Origin: Puccinia triticina
Lineage: Eukaryota; Basidiomycota; Pucciniomycetes; Pucciniales; Pucciniaceae
Length of the DNA: 64,000 nt
NCBI RefSeq assembly: GCF_026914185.1
Contig: NC_070567.1
Coordinates: 2,506,001-2,570,000, forward strand
Direction: 5' to 3'
In this document: positions 33,873-44,699 of the stretch, in pieces
Layout of the letters: each line of letters begins with the position of its first letter
How positions within the stretch are numbered: the stretch's first letter is position 1
The notes under the pieces: model-generated
The model's database searches: none
What the model saw: the letters and a program-made list of their open reading frames with translations, nothing else
What the model was told of the DNA's origin: nothing
Made by a program: the position numbers and the translations under genes

Positions 33873-35319
33873 TGTCAGCCTGCGTGATGCCAAGGACAAT
33901 AATCCTTCTAGCTACACGAGCTGCAAAGTGAAATACTAGAGTTTCAAGGACTCTGGGGATGATATCCAAGGCTTTGGAGAGGTTGTGTGGCGTAAAAAAT
34001 AGAGAAATAGTAGTTTAATTATATTAATAAAATTAATATAATTAAAATAAGAGGGACCTGCAAGCAGGGGTGGTTTAGATCCCTCTAAGGTATTGTGCAA
34101 AAGCAGAAGATTTAGGTACCTGTTAGTACTGGGGCCTGCAAGCAGGGGTGGTTTAGATCCCAGCAAGAATGAAGCGGAGAATCTCAAGAGAAAGGGGTTA
34201 AACTTACTAGAATTAAGCCCTTAAAGTCTTGAGGTTCTTCAGGGGAGAATCTGAGCAGATTCAGACGAAGGAATTGAGCTAAAGTCAGCAACTAAGGATC
34301 TTACCAGGCAGAGAACAGGTGTTGAGCACGTGTTGGAAGCGGGTAATGATCAGAGTAGGTGTAATAGCATGAGGGAGGGTCTTTGGAGCGCACAGAGGGC
34401 CCTTTAAATAGTCATGAAAGCCCTCAGGGAGCGCTCAGGGAGCCATATAGCTGCTGGCCAACTTGTGGGCGTAATTCTGGCTCAATTTGGCGGTTGGCCA
34501 ACTTGTGGGCGTGATTTTAGACCAATTTGGCAACACTACAGGAGGACTATTCCTTTTTGGGGCGTGCAAATGGCTGCAAAAGTAATATTTGGCCGTATCA
34601 GGACTAGTCTAAAACACTTCTAACTAGTAGGGGTTGTTACGTGTGTCCTATCTTCTAGATTGGGCCACTTATGATGCTCCTGTATCATAATTAGTCTGAA
34701 ACACATGGTAATTGTTTCAGGCTAATTTACAGGTTACATAATAGTAATTACTGTTTGGGACATGCAGACTGTCACGTGTGGCCAATTGTTCTGCTTTGGT
34801 CTACATAATGACATCACATGTACCAATTGGTTGGTACTTCTTATCTTTGTGCGTCAAGAATGTTTTATTTACATCATTACATATGTAATGGAACATTCTA
34901 GGCGCTCATGGGACTCAGAAGGTGTCATATCTTCATAGTATGGCGTGATCACGGCCTTTTTGGGTGTCTGTGGCGCTTACAAGCATATGTACATGAGCAT
35001 ATAAGCATGAGCGCTACCTTATCCGTGGTAACTGGGTATATTTTCATGTGTAATTTACACAGGGAAGGAGTAAGAGTTTAGGGTACGTTGCAGTGAGGTA
35101 CCCTAGTTTATTTTAGGCGTAGATTAGGAATCTGAAGTAATATTCTACAATTTACATATGTAAGAGTGCGTAATAATGTCTCTTTCATAGGTAATATTTA
35201 TACTTTTTATAGTGTTACATATGTAGGAGATTAGTAATAATGTCTCTAACATATGTAACAATTTATTATTTTTCTGTGATATTATGTCACGGTGGCTCTG
35301 ACATAGTAGCCAGCTGACA
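33873..35319 (-). repeat. 3' LTR of element C
   Basis: This 1447-bp copy of 42514-43960 differs at about five places (for example near 34056, 34094 and 34437). It has 7-bp inverted ends TGTCAGC/GCTGACA. ORFs inside both copies are shared chance frames. Confidence 0.95.
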
Positions 35320-35331
35320 TCCCCTACCCCT
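35320..35331 (-). other. Polypurine tract of element C
   Basis: On the minus strand AGGGGTAGGGGA directly precedes the 3' LTR, the expected plus-strand primer. Confidence 0.65.
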
Positions 35332-35434
35332 AAGATGAGTCTCCAACTCAAACAAAAAAAAAAAAAAAATTGGGCTCATATAAAGCAACAAATCCAAACA
35401 GGGGGTAAGCTTGGGAGAAGAAAAAAAAAAATTA

Positions 35435-38400
35435 CTAGTTTCTTTTGGACACCCTGTAATTCCTGAGGTGTATAGCACCGTCCGGTATATTATTCTCCGG
35501 CAACCATTCATCTTTGTCGGCTGATTGGTGTTTATACCTGACCAAATAAAGACGTATATCTTTCCCTTGTATCCTTTCTTTCTTGTCTTTAAGAATTTTC
35601 TGCACCTTCAATTGTCCTGAAGGGGGAGTTTCAATAAGGGGTACTGGCGCTACAGGTCCTGGGCATTTTTCAGACCTGGCAGAATAGGGTTTCACCAAGC
35701 TAACAGGGAATACTGGATGTTTCCTGGACAGTTCTTCAGTCAAAATGACTTCTACTGCATTTTTACCGTGTAGCTGTTTAATGGTAAAGGGTCCTATAAA
35801 TGGAGGTTTAAGCTTTTTGCTCCCACCCAAATTGTTAAAATTAATGGTGGAGAGGAGAATTTTTTGGCCTACTTTGAACTCTGGTTCCTTGTGACTTTTG
35901 TCCCATCTACCCTTATTGTATTCTACAGCATCATCTACACATTTTCTGGCGTGTTTTTGAGTAGAATCCAGCATCTTTTTGAAGTCTAATGCTGTGGGGT
36001 GCAGATGAGGCAATTTATCATTAAGTGTGTCTTTAGGCATGCGGGGAATCCATCCTCTTTCTAAGACATAAGGAGCTTCTTTTGTTGAGGAATGCTTGCT
36101 ACTATTGTACGCAATCTCTAGAGCTGGTAAAAGGCTTACCCAGTCATGTGTGTATCCATCATGATTTTTGAATTCAAACCCAAAGGAACAGAATCTGCGT
36201 AACATATCTTCCAAGGTTTGTATCATTCTCTCGGCTAGCCCATCCGTTTGGGGGTGGTATGCTGTAGAGAAAGCCAGTTTAGTTCCTAGCATATCATGCA
36301 AGTTTCTCCAGAATTCTGACGTGAATTTGGGGTCTCTGTCACTGATGATGATTTTAGGTATTCCTACGTCAGCCATAATCCTGTTCCAAAATAACAAGGC
36401 TACTTCCATAGCTGTGTCATCTTTATGGTTAGGGATGAATCTGGCCCTTTTAGAGAACCTGTCCACAACAACTAGTACTGAGTTAAAGGAATAAGGTCCT
36501 CCTGGAGGTAAACCAGTTACAAAATCCATATTAATTATTTCCCATTTTTCCGTGGGCTCTTGGATTTTCTGGAGAAGTCCAAATCTTTTACCAGTCTGTT
36601 TGTTACCTTTCTGACAGACGTCACAGGACTGGATATAATCATGTACCTGTGCTTTCCAATCAATCCACCAAGCAGTTTGTTTGATCCTCTCCACTGTCCT
36701 TTCTTCTGAGAAGTGGCCAGAATTAACATTATCATGGCACTCTTGCAAGATGTTTCTAATCTGGTCTTTGTCACTCAGAACTAACACGCTGGAGTGCCTG
36801 TGGCGAAAATATAGCAATCCATCAAGTAATGTAAATTTTCCAAGTTTGTAGTGTTGGGCTAGACTATCCGGTAGACTGGCTATCAGCTCAGGTGGACTAC
36901 TATTATTTCCCAGTATCTCCACTAACTTGAGTAATTCACAATTCTCATTGTAGCTTCTCTGAACCATTTCATAGAAAGCCTCATCCAAGTCACAGACATG
37001 TATACCAAGAATGGGAAAAATATCCTCATCTTCAGGATCATATGCCGGATTTTCAGGAGTATTAGGCAAAGCCCATCTACTTAATCCATCAGCATTTTTA
37101 TGTTTAGCTCCTGCTTTGTGAACAATTGTCATATGACCTCTGTAAAGCTGTATTGCAATTTGCCACCGGAGCATATGCCTGTTAGGTGTTTTCATATTCA
37201 TAAGAGTTCTTACAACTGTGCAGTCTGAAACAACTACAAAGTTGGATCCTTCTAGATAATAGTGGAGTTTTTCCAGCGCCCAAACCAAAGCTAGACATTC
37301 CATCTGGCTGGCTCCGTACCTTCTTTCTGTACTTTTAATTTGTCTAGAAATGAAGAGGATAGGTTTTTCCACTGGTTTATCCTCTATAATGAATTCTTGA
37401 TGCAATGCAGCACCTAGACCATCTAGACAGGCGTCAATATAGAGTATGAATGGTTTCGTGTAATCTGGTTGCGCCAAAACAGGCGCAGAAGTGAGGAGTC
37501 TCTTCAGTTCTTCATAATCTTGAACCCTTTCATATGTCATCTCAAAGATGGCGTCATTACCACAGATGGCGTACAAGCTCTTACTGACGTGGGCAAACTG
37601 TGGTACGTGTTGCCTATAGTAGCTGCAAAATCCTAAGAAGGACATGAGTTCTGTTTTGTTCTGGGGCATGGATTTACACATCACAGCCGCAACTTTATTC
37701 TGATCTGTTGCAAGAGTAAGGCCTGAAACTACACGTCCTAGCGCTATTAATTCGCCATAACCAAAGTTACACTTCTTAATAGACATTTTCAACCCAGATT
37801 TTATAGCAGTACTCAAGACTAAATTAATTTTCTCCAGATGGGTATCCCAATCATCAGAATAAATTATTATGTCATCAATGTACACCATCATCCAATTTTG
37901 TCGAATAAAAGATCCAAAAATTGAATCCATCATTCTTTGGAAGTGGGAGGGCGCATTCTTAATTCCAAAAGGCATCCTGAGGTATTCAAAAATTCCTAGG
38001 TGACAAATAATTCTGAGGAATTGTCTACTTTCTGGATCTATAGGGATCTGGTGAAAACCTTTGAGCACATCCATAGTGGTAATGTATTTGGCTTTGGATA
38101 AATCATGCAAGGAGTGATCTATGCGTGGTATGGGATAATAATCAGGTCTGGTATAATTATTAAGGGCACGAAAATCTCCCACCATCCTGGATTTTTCATT
38201 ATGCCATGCAATAATCACAGGAGTTGTGACTTCTACTTGCTCATTATGCCCTACTTTCCGTAATACTCCCAATTCCTGCAGCTCTTTGATGTGAGTTTCA
38301 AGGGCCTCTCTGGATTTGGGGCTGGAAGGGTAAGGGGGTCTTCTCAGTTGCGGAGGGTAAGGTTTCTGGACTGTCAATTCCAGTTTCATGTCATGACCTT

Positions 38401-40810
38401 TAATATTACCAATAGGTTCTTCTGTAGTGCAGAAGGCTTCTTTGTGCTTGAAACAAGCCTTCAACACGTCAAACTGTTGGCTCTCAGTTAATATATCACT
38501 GATTGCTGCTTGGGACAGGTATTCAGATTTAAAGGAGTCAAGATCATTCTGGTATTCCACATTATTAGTGGTAAGTACATCAGGGAGCTTGATATTGATG
38601 TTGCAGATTTGGAATTTCCTTTTCCAATCACCTCCAATAGTATAGAACCTGTCTTTGCTTTGGAATATGTCTATTCCATACATGCAAAAGGTATCATTAC
38701 CTAAGATTAAGTAATTACATACAGCGTCTTGTAGTACTACGAATTCAACAGTTAGCCTCAGAGATCCCTTGGAATGCGGGAAAATTAGAGGCATGACCAC
38801 TACTCCTACAGGCTTCATGGAGGAATTGCAGCTGCTGAATTTAGCTCTGGGCATGGGCAATAAGTGCTCTCCCCAATCTGGGTAGCACTCATCCAGAAAG
38901 TTCTTGCTGACACAAGAACAGAAGGCCCCTATGTCCAGCAAAGCTTTCAGCTCCTGGTCATGAAATAAGACAGCATTATAGCTTGTTTTTCCCATAGTGT
39001 AACTCATTCCTGCCTCAGGTTTGTTGGTAAGTAATTTGGCGTCAGAGATATGGCCAATTTTCATTGAAGGGTCCCATTTCTGAGGCAAGTTAGATTCCCC
39101 ATGGATGGAGTTAATTGACATTTCATCACCAATATCAGCTTGAATTACGTGGATCATGGGATCTTCAACCTCTGCAGCATTAGTGGTTACTATGTTAAAC
39201 TCAGAAGAGTCTTCATCCTCACTATCTGATACTTCTTCTACTTCTATATTGTTGACCTTTCTGCGTGGATTAGGGCATTCAGGTCTCTTATGGCCCTTCT
39301 CACCACAATTGTAACACTCAGGTACTGCTGCCTTCCTTACAGGAGTTTCAGCTGCAGGATTATTGGGTGTTTCAGGCTTGGGAGCATCTCTTTTTTCAGG
39401 AGCAGAGTTTCTGACGTATTTTTTATTGAGACCATTTAAAATAACAACTTCATGAAGTATACCTATAAATTTAGCCAGGTCTACATTCATGTCACTGAGT
39501 CTGCACCTCATCAAGCTCTCAATTTGTCCTTTACATTGGTTGAGGAGTCTGTCATTAATTTCCTCTTTGGAGGGGTTGTTATACATACAATCAATCCTCT
39601 TCTTCTGGCGTAAACACCATTCTGTAGCTGGCTCTTTAGTTGGATCAAAGTAGTCAGCTTCAAAAGCTTGGCGCTTTTCTGTCCTCCAAACTCTTGTTCC
39701 AAATTCCTCCTTAATATATTCTTTCCATTTTCCCCAGGATTGCTCACCAACTTCTTCAGTTTTAGTGATAAACCAGTCTGCGGCAACACCTTCAAAAAGC
39801 CTAGGTAATCTGGAAATAATAGCCTCCTCATCCGCACGGTATGATCTGAGCATATGATCAATAGTTCTAATAAAATTCATGTGATCATATTCTCCTTTGC
39901 CATCGAACCTGGGCCAATCTTTCAAAGGAGGCATTATTTTATTAATTGCTGTCATATCCAAAGTCCTGTAGGGGGTGGATTGTCGTGAATTATTCACTTC
40001 TGGTACAGGAGGAAAATGCATAAAAGGATTGTTATGCATAGGCTGAGTTGATGGGTGCGTTTCACCAGGATATTCATTCTTTGGTTGCGGCGCAGGAGTG
40101 GGGGAGGTACTTTGGTAGACTCCTTTGCGTTGATGATGCGCATCTCTCATGCCAAAGGGACTGTCTGTAGGGATCTGAAGATGTGGAGGCTCATCCTTAG
40201 AGGTGCAAGGAGGAATTTTTTCAGCATGTCCTCTCATTTCAGGTGCTCTATTAGTAGGGACCTCTTTTTTGTTGTCTATTCTTTTACCCAAACCATGTAC
40301 CTCCATATTGAGGAGATTAATTCTGTCGGATAAGCCTCCAAATTTCTTATCCATGCTGTTATGTAGCTGCTCTAGTTTTTCATTCATACTTGCATTCAAT
40401 TGTAAGATCAATTCAGTTATATCTGAATTATCTTTACCATTTTTAGGTAGGATATCTTTTTCCAAGCTATGTAGAATGTGGTCAGCGGTTGAGTTGAGAA
40501 CGGCTGCTGAGTTTCTGGAGTACTGTAAAATCTCAGATACCTCATACTTAGTGTCATGTACTATCTCCTTAATGAGTTCGCACTCTTTGCTCGTCCCAAT
40601 GATGTGCTCACAGTGTCTCGCAGGTAGCTCAAGGGGAGCTGGTTTGTCTAAACGGTTAAGCACAGATAATATGGTTGAATTCACTGTTTCTTTTATCGCT
40701 ACTAGACTATTATCAATTTTATTTACAATAGTCTTGAGGTTTGCTTCGTTATTATTATCGAGAGCAGAAAGGTTAGAATGGACAGCATCGAGAGAGTCAA
40801 AGAGAGACAT
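35435..40810 (-). CDS. gag-pol: Element C ORF2: gag-protease-RT-RNase H-integrase-chromodomain polyprotein
   Basis: The chosen start is ATG 40810, 14 nt after the stop of ORF1, giving about 1791 residues. The N-terminus is a coiled region. A Gag capsid domain starts near residue 293 ([12 protein letters not shown]), with a CCHC knuckle ([14 protein letters not shown]) near 499. Protease has DIGAFCS near 623. RT has YIDD near 975. RNase H has YIDACLDG near 1122 and later E and D residues. Integrase has an HHCC zinc region ending CDVCQK near 1400, then the D-D-E core: [16 protein letters not shown] and [11 protein letters not shown] chromodomain ([18 protein letters not shown]) closes the protein. 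Chromodomains steer chromovirus integration to modified histones. All catalytic residues I can check are present. The frame stays open upstream to 41500, but that part overlaps ORF1 and reads like a shadow. Confidence 0.95.
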   Translation of the reverse strand: MSLFDSLDAVHSNLSALDNNNEANLKTIVNKIDNSLVAIKETVNSTILSVLNRLDKPAPLELPARHCEHIIGTSKECELIKEIVHDTKYEVSEILQYSRNSAAVLNSTADHILHSLEKDILPKNGKDNSDITELILQLNASMNEKLEQLHNSMDKKFGGLSDRINLLNMEVHGLGKRIDNKKEVPTNRAPEMRGHAEKIPPCTSKDEPPHLQIPTDSPFGMRDAHHQRKGVYQSTSPTPAPQPKNEYPGETHPSTQPMHNNPFMHFPPVPEVNNSRQSTPYRTLDMTAINKIMPPLKDWPRFDGKGEYDHMNFIRTIDHMLRSYRADEEAIISRLPRLFEGVAADWFITKTEEVGEQSWGKWKEYIKEEFGTRVWRTEKRQAFEADYFDPTKEPATEWCLRQKKRIDCMYNNPSKEEINDRLLNQCKGQIESLMRCRLSDMNVDLAKFIGILHEVVILNGLNKKYVRNSAPEKRDAPKPETPNNPAAETPVRKAAVPECYNCGEKGHKRPECPNPRRKVNNIEVEEVSDSEDEDSSEFNIVTTNAAEVEDPMIHVIQADIGDEMSINSIHGESNLPQKWDPSMKIGHISDAKLLTNKPEAGMSYTMGKTSYNAVLFHDQELKALLDIGAFCSCVSKNFLDECYPDWGEHLLPMPRAKFSSCNSSMKPVGVVVMPLIFPHSKGSLRLTVEFVVLQDAVCNYLILGNDTFCMYGIDIFQSKDRFYTIGGDWKRKFQICNINIKLPDVLTTNNVEYQNDLDSFKSEYLSQAAISDILTESQQFDVLKACFKHKEAFCTTEEPIGNIKGHDMKLELTVQKPYPPQLRRPPYPSSPKSREALETHIKELQELGVLRKVGHNEQVEVTTPVIIAWHNEKSRMVGDFRALNNYTRPDYYPIPRIDHSLHDLSKAKYITTMDVLKGFHQIPIDPESRQFLRIICHLGIFEYLRMPFGIKNAPSHFQRMMDSIFGSFIRQNWMMVYIDDIIIYSDDWDTHLEKINLVLSTAIKSGLKMSIKKCNFGYGELIALGRVVSGLTLATDQNKVAAVMCKSMPQNKTELMSFLGFCSYYRQHVPQFAHVSKSLYAICGNDAIFEMTYERVQDYEELKRLLTSAPVLAQPDYTKPFILYIDACLDGLGAALHQEFIIEDKPVEKPILFISRQIKSTERRYGASQMECLALVWALEKLHYYLEGSNFVVVSDCTVVRTLMNMKTPNRHMLRWQIAIQLYRGHMTIVHKAGAKHKNADGLSRWALPNTPENPAYDPEDEDIFPILGIHVCDLDEAFYEMVQRSYNENCELLKLVEILGNNSSPPELIASLPDSLAQHYKLGKFTLLDGLLYFRHRHSSVLVLSDKDQIRNILQECHDNVNSGHFSEERTVERIKQTAWWIDWKAQVHDYIQSCDVCQKGNKQTGKRFGLLQKIQEPTEKWEIINMDFVTGLPPGGPYSFNSVLVVVDRFSKRARFIPNHKDDTAMEVALLFWNRIMADVGIPKIIISDRDPKFTSEFWRNLHDMLGTKLAFSTAYHPQTDGLAERMIQTLEDMLRRFCSFGFEFKNHDGYTHDWVSLLPALEIAYNSSKHSSTKEAPYVLERGWIPRMPKDTLNDKLPHLHPTALDFKKMLDSTQKHARKCVDDAVEYNKGRWDKSHKEPEFKVGQKILLSTINFNNLGGSKKLKPPFIGPFTIKQLHGKNAVEVILTEELSRKHPVFPVSLVKPYSARSEKCPGPVAPVPLIETPPSGQLKVQKILKDKKERIQGKDIRLYLVRYKHQSADKDEWLPENNIPDGAIHLRNYRVSKRN

Positions 40811-40824
40811 TATGATAGAAGGGC

Positions 40825-42171
40825 TTAATCGATGTTCTGGTACAGATTCTTCGCAATCTGAAGAAGATCGGCGGCTCGTTTCCATTTCCCTGGATCGTTG
40901 AAGTTGGTCGAGGTGGAGCTTCGATTCTTGCCCGTACCGTTCTTTTTGAATTTCATTACGATCTTCTTCGGCGGGGCGGGGAAGTATAACTTCTTTTCTT
41001 CCCAAGGGTTCCAGCCTTTCACGTACCCTTCTATCTCGTCGTTGGGAATGAGCTTCTGAAGAGACTTCTGACTTTCTTGCGCCGAAGTCAGCAAAGCTCG
41101 CAGCTCGGGAGTCGCACCGTCCTTCACGATCGCTTGGTATTGCGTCCAGGTAGCGACGTGCTTTTTCACCAGGAGTCGGATTTGTTCCGACTTCGAAAGC
41201 TCCTTGATATCTGGGTGCGTAAGGGGTTTCTGGGTAGGCTCCGATGAGTTGAGGATGATTTCGTCGATTTCGTCGATATCCATCGCTGTGTCGTTCTCCG
41301 AACTCGGAGGTGGGGCGTTTTTGGGTGGACCATTGGTTTCGGGAGGCGCTGGGGTAGCTGGCGTCAAGTCCTTGCGTTGGATCGCGGAGACTTGGAGGTT
41401 CTTGACCCTGTTGTGCAGTTCCTTTGCGGCCGCGAGGTCTTGTTGGAGGCGGGAGGGGGCCTCGTAATTCGGGACGGTTCGCTCTGGTATTATTAGTCAT
41501 GTTAGTATATATAACTAGGTAGAATGAGAACTTGGGTGAATTAACTTACTGGTGGCTGCGGCGGTAGTAGCGGCAGGGACAGCAGAGTTGGCGGTGGCAG
41601 CAGCGGTGCTAGTAGCGGCGGCGGCGACGGTAGCGGCGGCGGTAGCGGGAGTAGGAGCAGTGGTAGAGGCTGGTCCTTTCGCGGGAGCTGGTGCTTTGGC
41701 TGGAGCGGCGGCGGGTGCGGTCGCTGGATTAGTAGCTGGGGCAGTAGCTCGGGCTGTAGGTCCTGTTGCGGCGTCGGTAGTGGTCTGTGTGTTTCCGTAA
41801 GCAGCCACTACAGGAAAAAACAGGTTTCTTGTTAGCCGAATTCGGATGAGAATGTCGGAGAGGGGAAGTGTTTTGAGGGATAGAAGTTTTTGCACGAAAA
41901 CGGACGAGTGGCTTACTTTTAGCTAGGTATTGTTCGCGGTCGGCTTTCAGTTTTTTCTCTTTTGCTTCCCTGGCGTAGTTCTTGATCTTGATCTCAGTCT
42001 CGAGATCCTCTTCGGCGCGGATGTGGAGGTGGTAAGCGGCAAGGATCAGCTGTTCCTCGTGTGTAAGCAATTCCCACGGGGTAGGTCGGTGGTCGCGGCG
42101 TTCGGATTCCTTGCGCAGGCGCAGCAACTCCAGATAATACTGGATAAGTTCGGCGTTTTCTTTGAGATTCA
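40825..42171 (-). CDS. Element C ORF1: spliced upstream protein, unknown function
   Basis: Three exons join into one frame on the minus strand. Exon a is 42171-41917 (helical, [20 protein letters not shown]). Exon b is 41807-41550 (Ala/Thr/Pro-rich linker). Exon c is 41483-40825 (acidic patch DIDEIDEI, then [13 protein letters not shown] and a Lys-rich end), stopping at TAA 40825-40827. Intron 1 (41916-41808) starts GTAAGC and ends CCTGTAG. Intron 2 (41549-41484) starts GTAAGT, has TACTAAC and ends CCAG. Exon a is itself preceded by a TTTCTTTTCTAG acceptor, so another 5' exon must supply the start; I could not find it. The protein matches no family I know. It could be a capsid cofactor or a captured host gene. 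About 390 residues are visible. Confidence 0.65.
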
Positions 42172-42493
42172 CTAGAAAAGAAAGCAAAAAAAGGTCAGAA
42201 ATGATAGAATAAATTTGAGATATATTTTTTGATTGTTTTATCGGGATTTTGAGAGAAGAAATTATGTACTTTTTATTGTTTTTAAGAGTTTTTGATTTTT
42301 GGTTGATTGCGCCGTAAAAATAGGGAGAAAAAAGGTTATTTTTGTCAGATTTTAATTTTTTTAAGAGCGCTCAAAAGTAGAGAATAAAAAGTAGAAATTT
42401 TTAGAGATATTTTTAGGTATTTTTAAGAATTTTTTGACGTGAAAAAATATCAAAATAAACAGGTCCTTTCTTTCAAATAAGTTTGAAGGAAAT
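42172..42493 (-). other. AT-rich leader of element C, no ORF
   Basis: The stretch between the PBS and the first visible exon of ORF1 is strongly A/T-rich. It has no ATG on the minus strand that I can see, and it ends with the splice acceptor TTTCTTTTCTAG at 42172-42183. It is probably a 5' intron plus untranslated leader. Confidence 0.45.
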
Positions 42494-42511
42494 TTCCCGG
42501 CCAGACCCCCA
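42494..42511 (-). other. Primer binding site of element C
   Basis: On the minus strand TGGGGGTCTGGCCGGGAA begins two bases inside the 5' LTR, so its complement ends in CCA as a tRNA 3' end does. I cannot name the tRNA. Confidence 0.65.
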
Positions 42512-42513
42512 AT

Positions 42514-43960
42514 TGTCAGCCTGCGTGATGCCAAGGACAATAATCCTTCTAGCTACACGAGCTGCAAAGTGAAATACTAGAGTTTCAAGGACTCTGGGGA
42601 TGATATCCAAGGCTTTGGAGAGGTTGTGTGGCGTAAAAAATAGAGAAATAGTAGTTTAATTATATTAATAAAATTAATATAATTAAAATAAGAGGGGCCT
42701 GCAAGCAGGGGTGGTTTAGATCCCTCTAAGGTATCGTGCAAAAGCAGAAGATTTAGGTACCTGTTAGTACTGGGGCCTGCAAGCAGGGGTGGTTTAGATC
42801 CCAGCAAGAATGAAGCGGAGAATCTCAAGAGAAAGGGGTTAAACTTACTAGAATTAAGCCCTTAAAGTCTTGAGGTTCTTCAGGGGAGAATCTGAGCAGA
42901 TTCAGACGAAGGAATTGAGCTAAAGTCAGCAACTAAGGATCTTACCAGGCAGAGAACAGGTGTTGAGCACGTGTTGGAAGCGGGTAATGATCAGAGTAGG
43001 TGTAATAGCATGAGGGAGGGTCTTTGGAGCGCACAGAGGGCCCTTTAAATAGTCATGAAAGCCCTCAGGGAGCGCTCAAGGAGCCATATAGCTGCTGGCC
43101 AACTTGTGGGCGTAATTCTGGCTCAATTTGGCGGTTGGCCAACTTGTGGGCGTGATTTTAGACCAATTTGGCAACGCTACAGGAGGACTATTCCTTTTTG
43201 GGGCGTGCAAATGGCTGCAAAAGTAATATTTGGCCGTATCAGGACTAGTCTAAAACACTTCTAACTAGTAGGGGTTGTTACGTGTGTCCTATCTTCTAGA
43301 TTGGGCCACTTATGATGCTCCTGTATCATAATTAGTCTGAAACACATGGTAATTGTTTCAGGCTAATTTACAGGTTACATAATAGTAATTACTGTTTGGG
43401 ACATGCAGACTGTCACGTGTGGCCAATTGTTCTGCTTTGGTCTACATAATGACATCACATGTACCAATTGGTTGGTACTTCTTATCTTTGTGCGTCAAGA
43501 ATGTTTTATTTACATCATTACATATGTAATGGAACATTCTAGGCGCTCATGGGACTCAGAAGGTGTCATATCTTCATAGTATGGCGTGATCACGGCCTTT
43601 TTGGGTGTCTGTGGCGCTTACAAGCATATGTACATGAGCATATAAGCATGAGCGCTACCTTATCCGTGGTAACTGGGTATATTTTCATGTGTAATTTACA
43701 CAGGGAAGGAGTAAGAGTTTAGGGTACGTTGCAGTGAGGTACCCTAGTTTATTTTAGGCGTAGATTAGGAATCTGAAGTAATATTCTACAATTTACATAT
43801 GTAAGAGTGCGTAATAATGTCTCTTTCATAGGTAATATTTATACTTTTTATAGTGTTACATATGTAGGAGATTAGTAATAATGTCTCTAACATATGTAAC
43901 AATTTATTATTTTTCTGTGATATTATGTCACGGTGGCTCTGACATAGTATCCAGCTGACA
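42514..43960 (-). repeat. 5' LTR of element C
   Basis: This 1447-bp repeat is nearly identical to 33873-35319. It is followed by the second GATAT target-site copy. It should contain the promoter for ORF1/ORF2 transcripts. Confidence 0.95.
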
Positions 43961-43965
43961 GATAT

Positions 43966-44127
43966 CACAACCGTTTCTCCCACATCGGTCTGAAACTTCT
44001 CAAACATCTACTAAAACTGAATAACATTACGCCCTCAGTGATGAACAAAATCAAGGTCCAGAAATGTCCGGTGTGCGTCCAAGCAAAGATGCCTCGGAAA
44101 GCCCTCAAGTCATGCTCTCTCTATCCT
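43966..44127 (+). pseudogene. Copia GAG-pre-integrase (H-H-C-C) fragment
   Basis: Directly after element C the Copia frame continues with HIGLKLLKHLLKLNN and a C-x2-C pair in KCPVCVQAKMPRKA, the zinc-binding pre-integrase domain. It ends at 44127, where the truncated LTR begins; integrase core and RT are gone. Confidence 0.8.
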
Positions 44128-44694
44128 TGATGGCCGGTTTGAATGGTCATCAAGAGGATGTGTATTCCTTGTGATGACCGGTTTGACCGGCCATCAATGG
44201 GGTGAGAGGGGGTGTAGGCTGGAGTCTTGTAGTGAGGGGTGTTTTTTGGTGTTCTTGGAGTCCGAGCTGAGCATGAGATCCTGAAGCTTGTGTGAGACTA
44301 AAGCCCAAAAAGAGTGGTCTTGCAACCAATTCCAGAAGGGTTGCACGCATGCGCTCCTGTTTGAAGTTGCATTGAAACAGGAGCCGCTGAAACTGTGGGT
44401 TGGGAGGGCGGTCTGAAACGGGAGAAGCTGTGGTGACCCATTTGGTTGTCAGCTAGTCAGAAGCAGTCTGCTGCCACCACCATCCTGTTGAGTTATACTC
44501 AGGTTTTGTCTCTAGTTTATTCCTTTTCTATGCTTCACCCATGTTCCTCTCTTGTCACACACCTTTCACAAGCTGTAGTTAGTCTACCTGAGGCAGCAGG
44601 TGTGGAAGGACCTTTCCTCATCCTTCCATGAACCTCAAACACCGCCACGCACCATGCCTGCTGTCCTCAGCTCTCTGCCCGCTCTCGCTCATCA
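44128..44694 (+). repeat. Truncated 3' LTR of the Copia element
   Basis: 567 bp match 26393-26959 with about 14 differences. The left edge is a deletion breakpoint inside U3; the right edge CTCATCA is followed by the CATCC target-site copy at 44695-44699. Confidence 0.88.
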
Positions 44695-44699
44695 CATCC

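Larger units (their letters stand above)
33873..43960 (-). mobile_element. Gypsy-type chromovirus C, intact-looking
   Basis: A 10.1-kb element lies on the minus strand. The LTRs are 1447 bp each (33873-35319, 42514-43960), start TGTCAGC and end GCTGACA, with about five differences. GATAT is duplicated at 33868-33872 and 43961-43965. From the right: 5' LTR, PBS, spliced ORF1, a single gag-pol ORF2 with a C-terminal chromodomain, purine tract and 3' LTR. No nonsense codon interrupts ORF2. It sits in the Copia element between protease and pre-integrase. Confidence 0.95.
25544..44694 (+). mobile_element. Copia-type LTR retrotransposon with two nested insertions and a pol deletion
   Basis: The left LTR (25544-26959, TGTGGGG to CTCATCA) is full length. 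The right LTR (44128-44694) matches only its last 567 bp. CATCC flanks both ends (25539-25543, 44695-44699). The order is LTR, a PBS matching the initiator-Met anticodon arm, gag, protease, GAG-pre-integrase, then directly the truncated LTR. Integrase, RT, RNase H and the first ~850 bp of the 3' LTR are missing, so one deletion fused the pre-integrase region to the LTR. A CACTA-like element lies in gag and Gypsy element C lies between protease and pre-integrase. About 14 differences in 567 bp separate the LTRs. Confidence 0.88.

Noticed and set aside
40811..41500. 230-residue N-terminal extension of the element C gag-pol frame
   Set aside because: Arg/Ser/Pro-rich composition typical of a shadow frame, overlaps the better supported ORF1 exon and starts within its intron; kept as a finding, not as coding sequence.
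41552..41800. Plus-strand Ala/Val-rich ORF
   Set aside because: Antisense reading of the Ala/Thr/Pro linker exon of ORF1.
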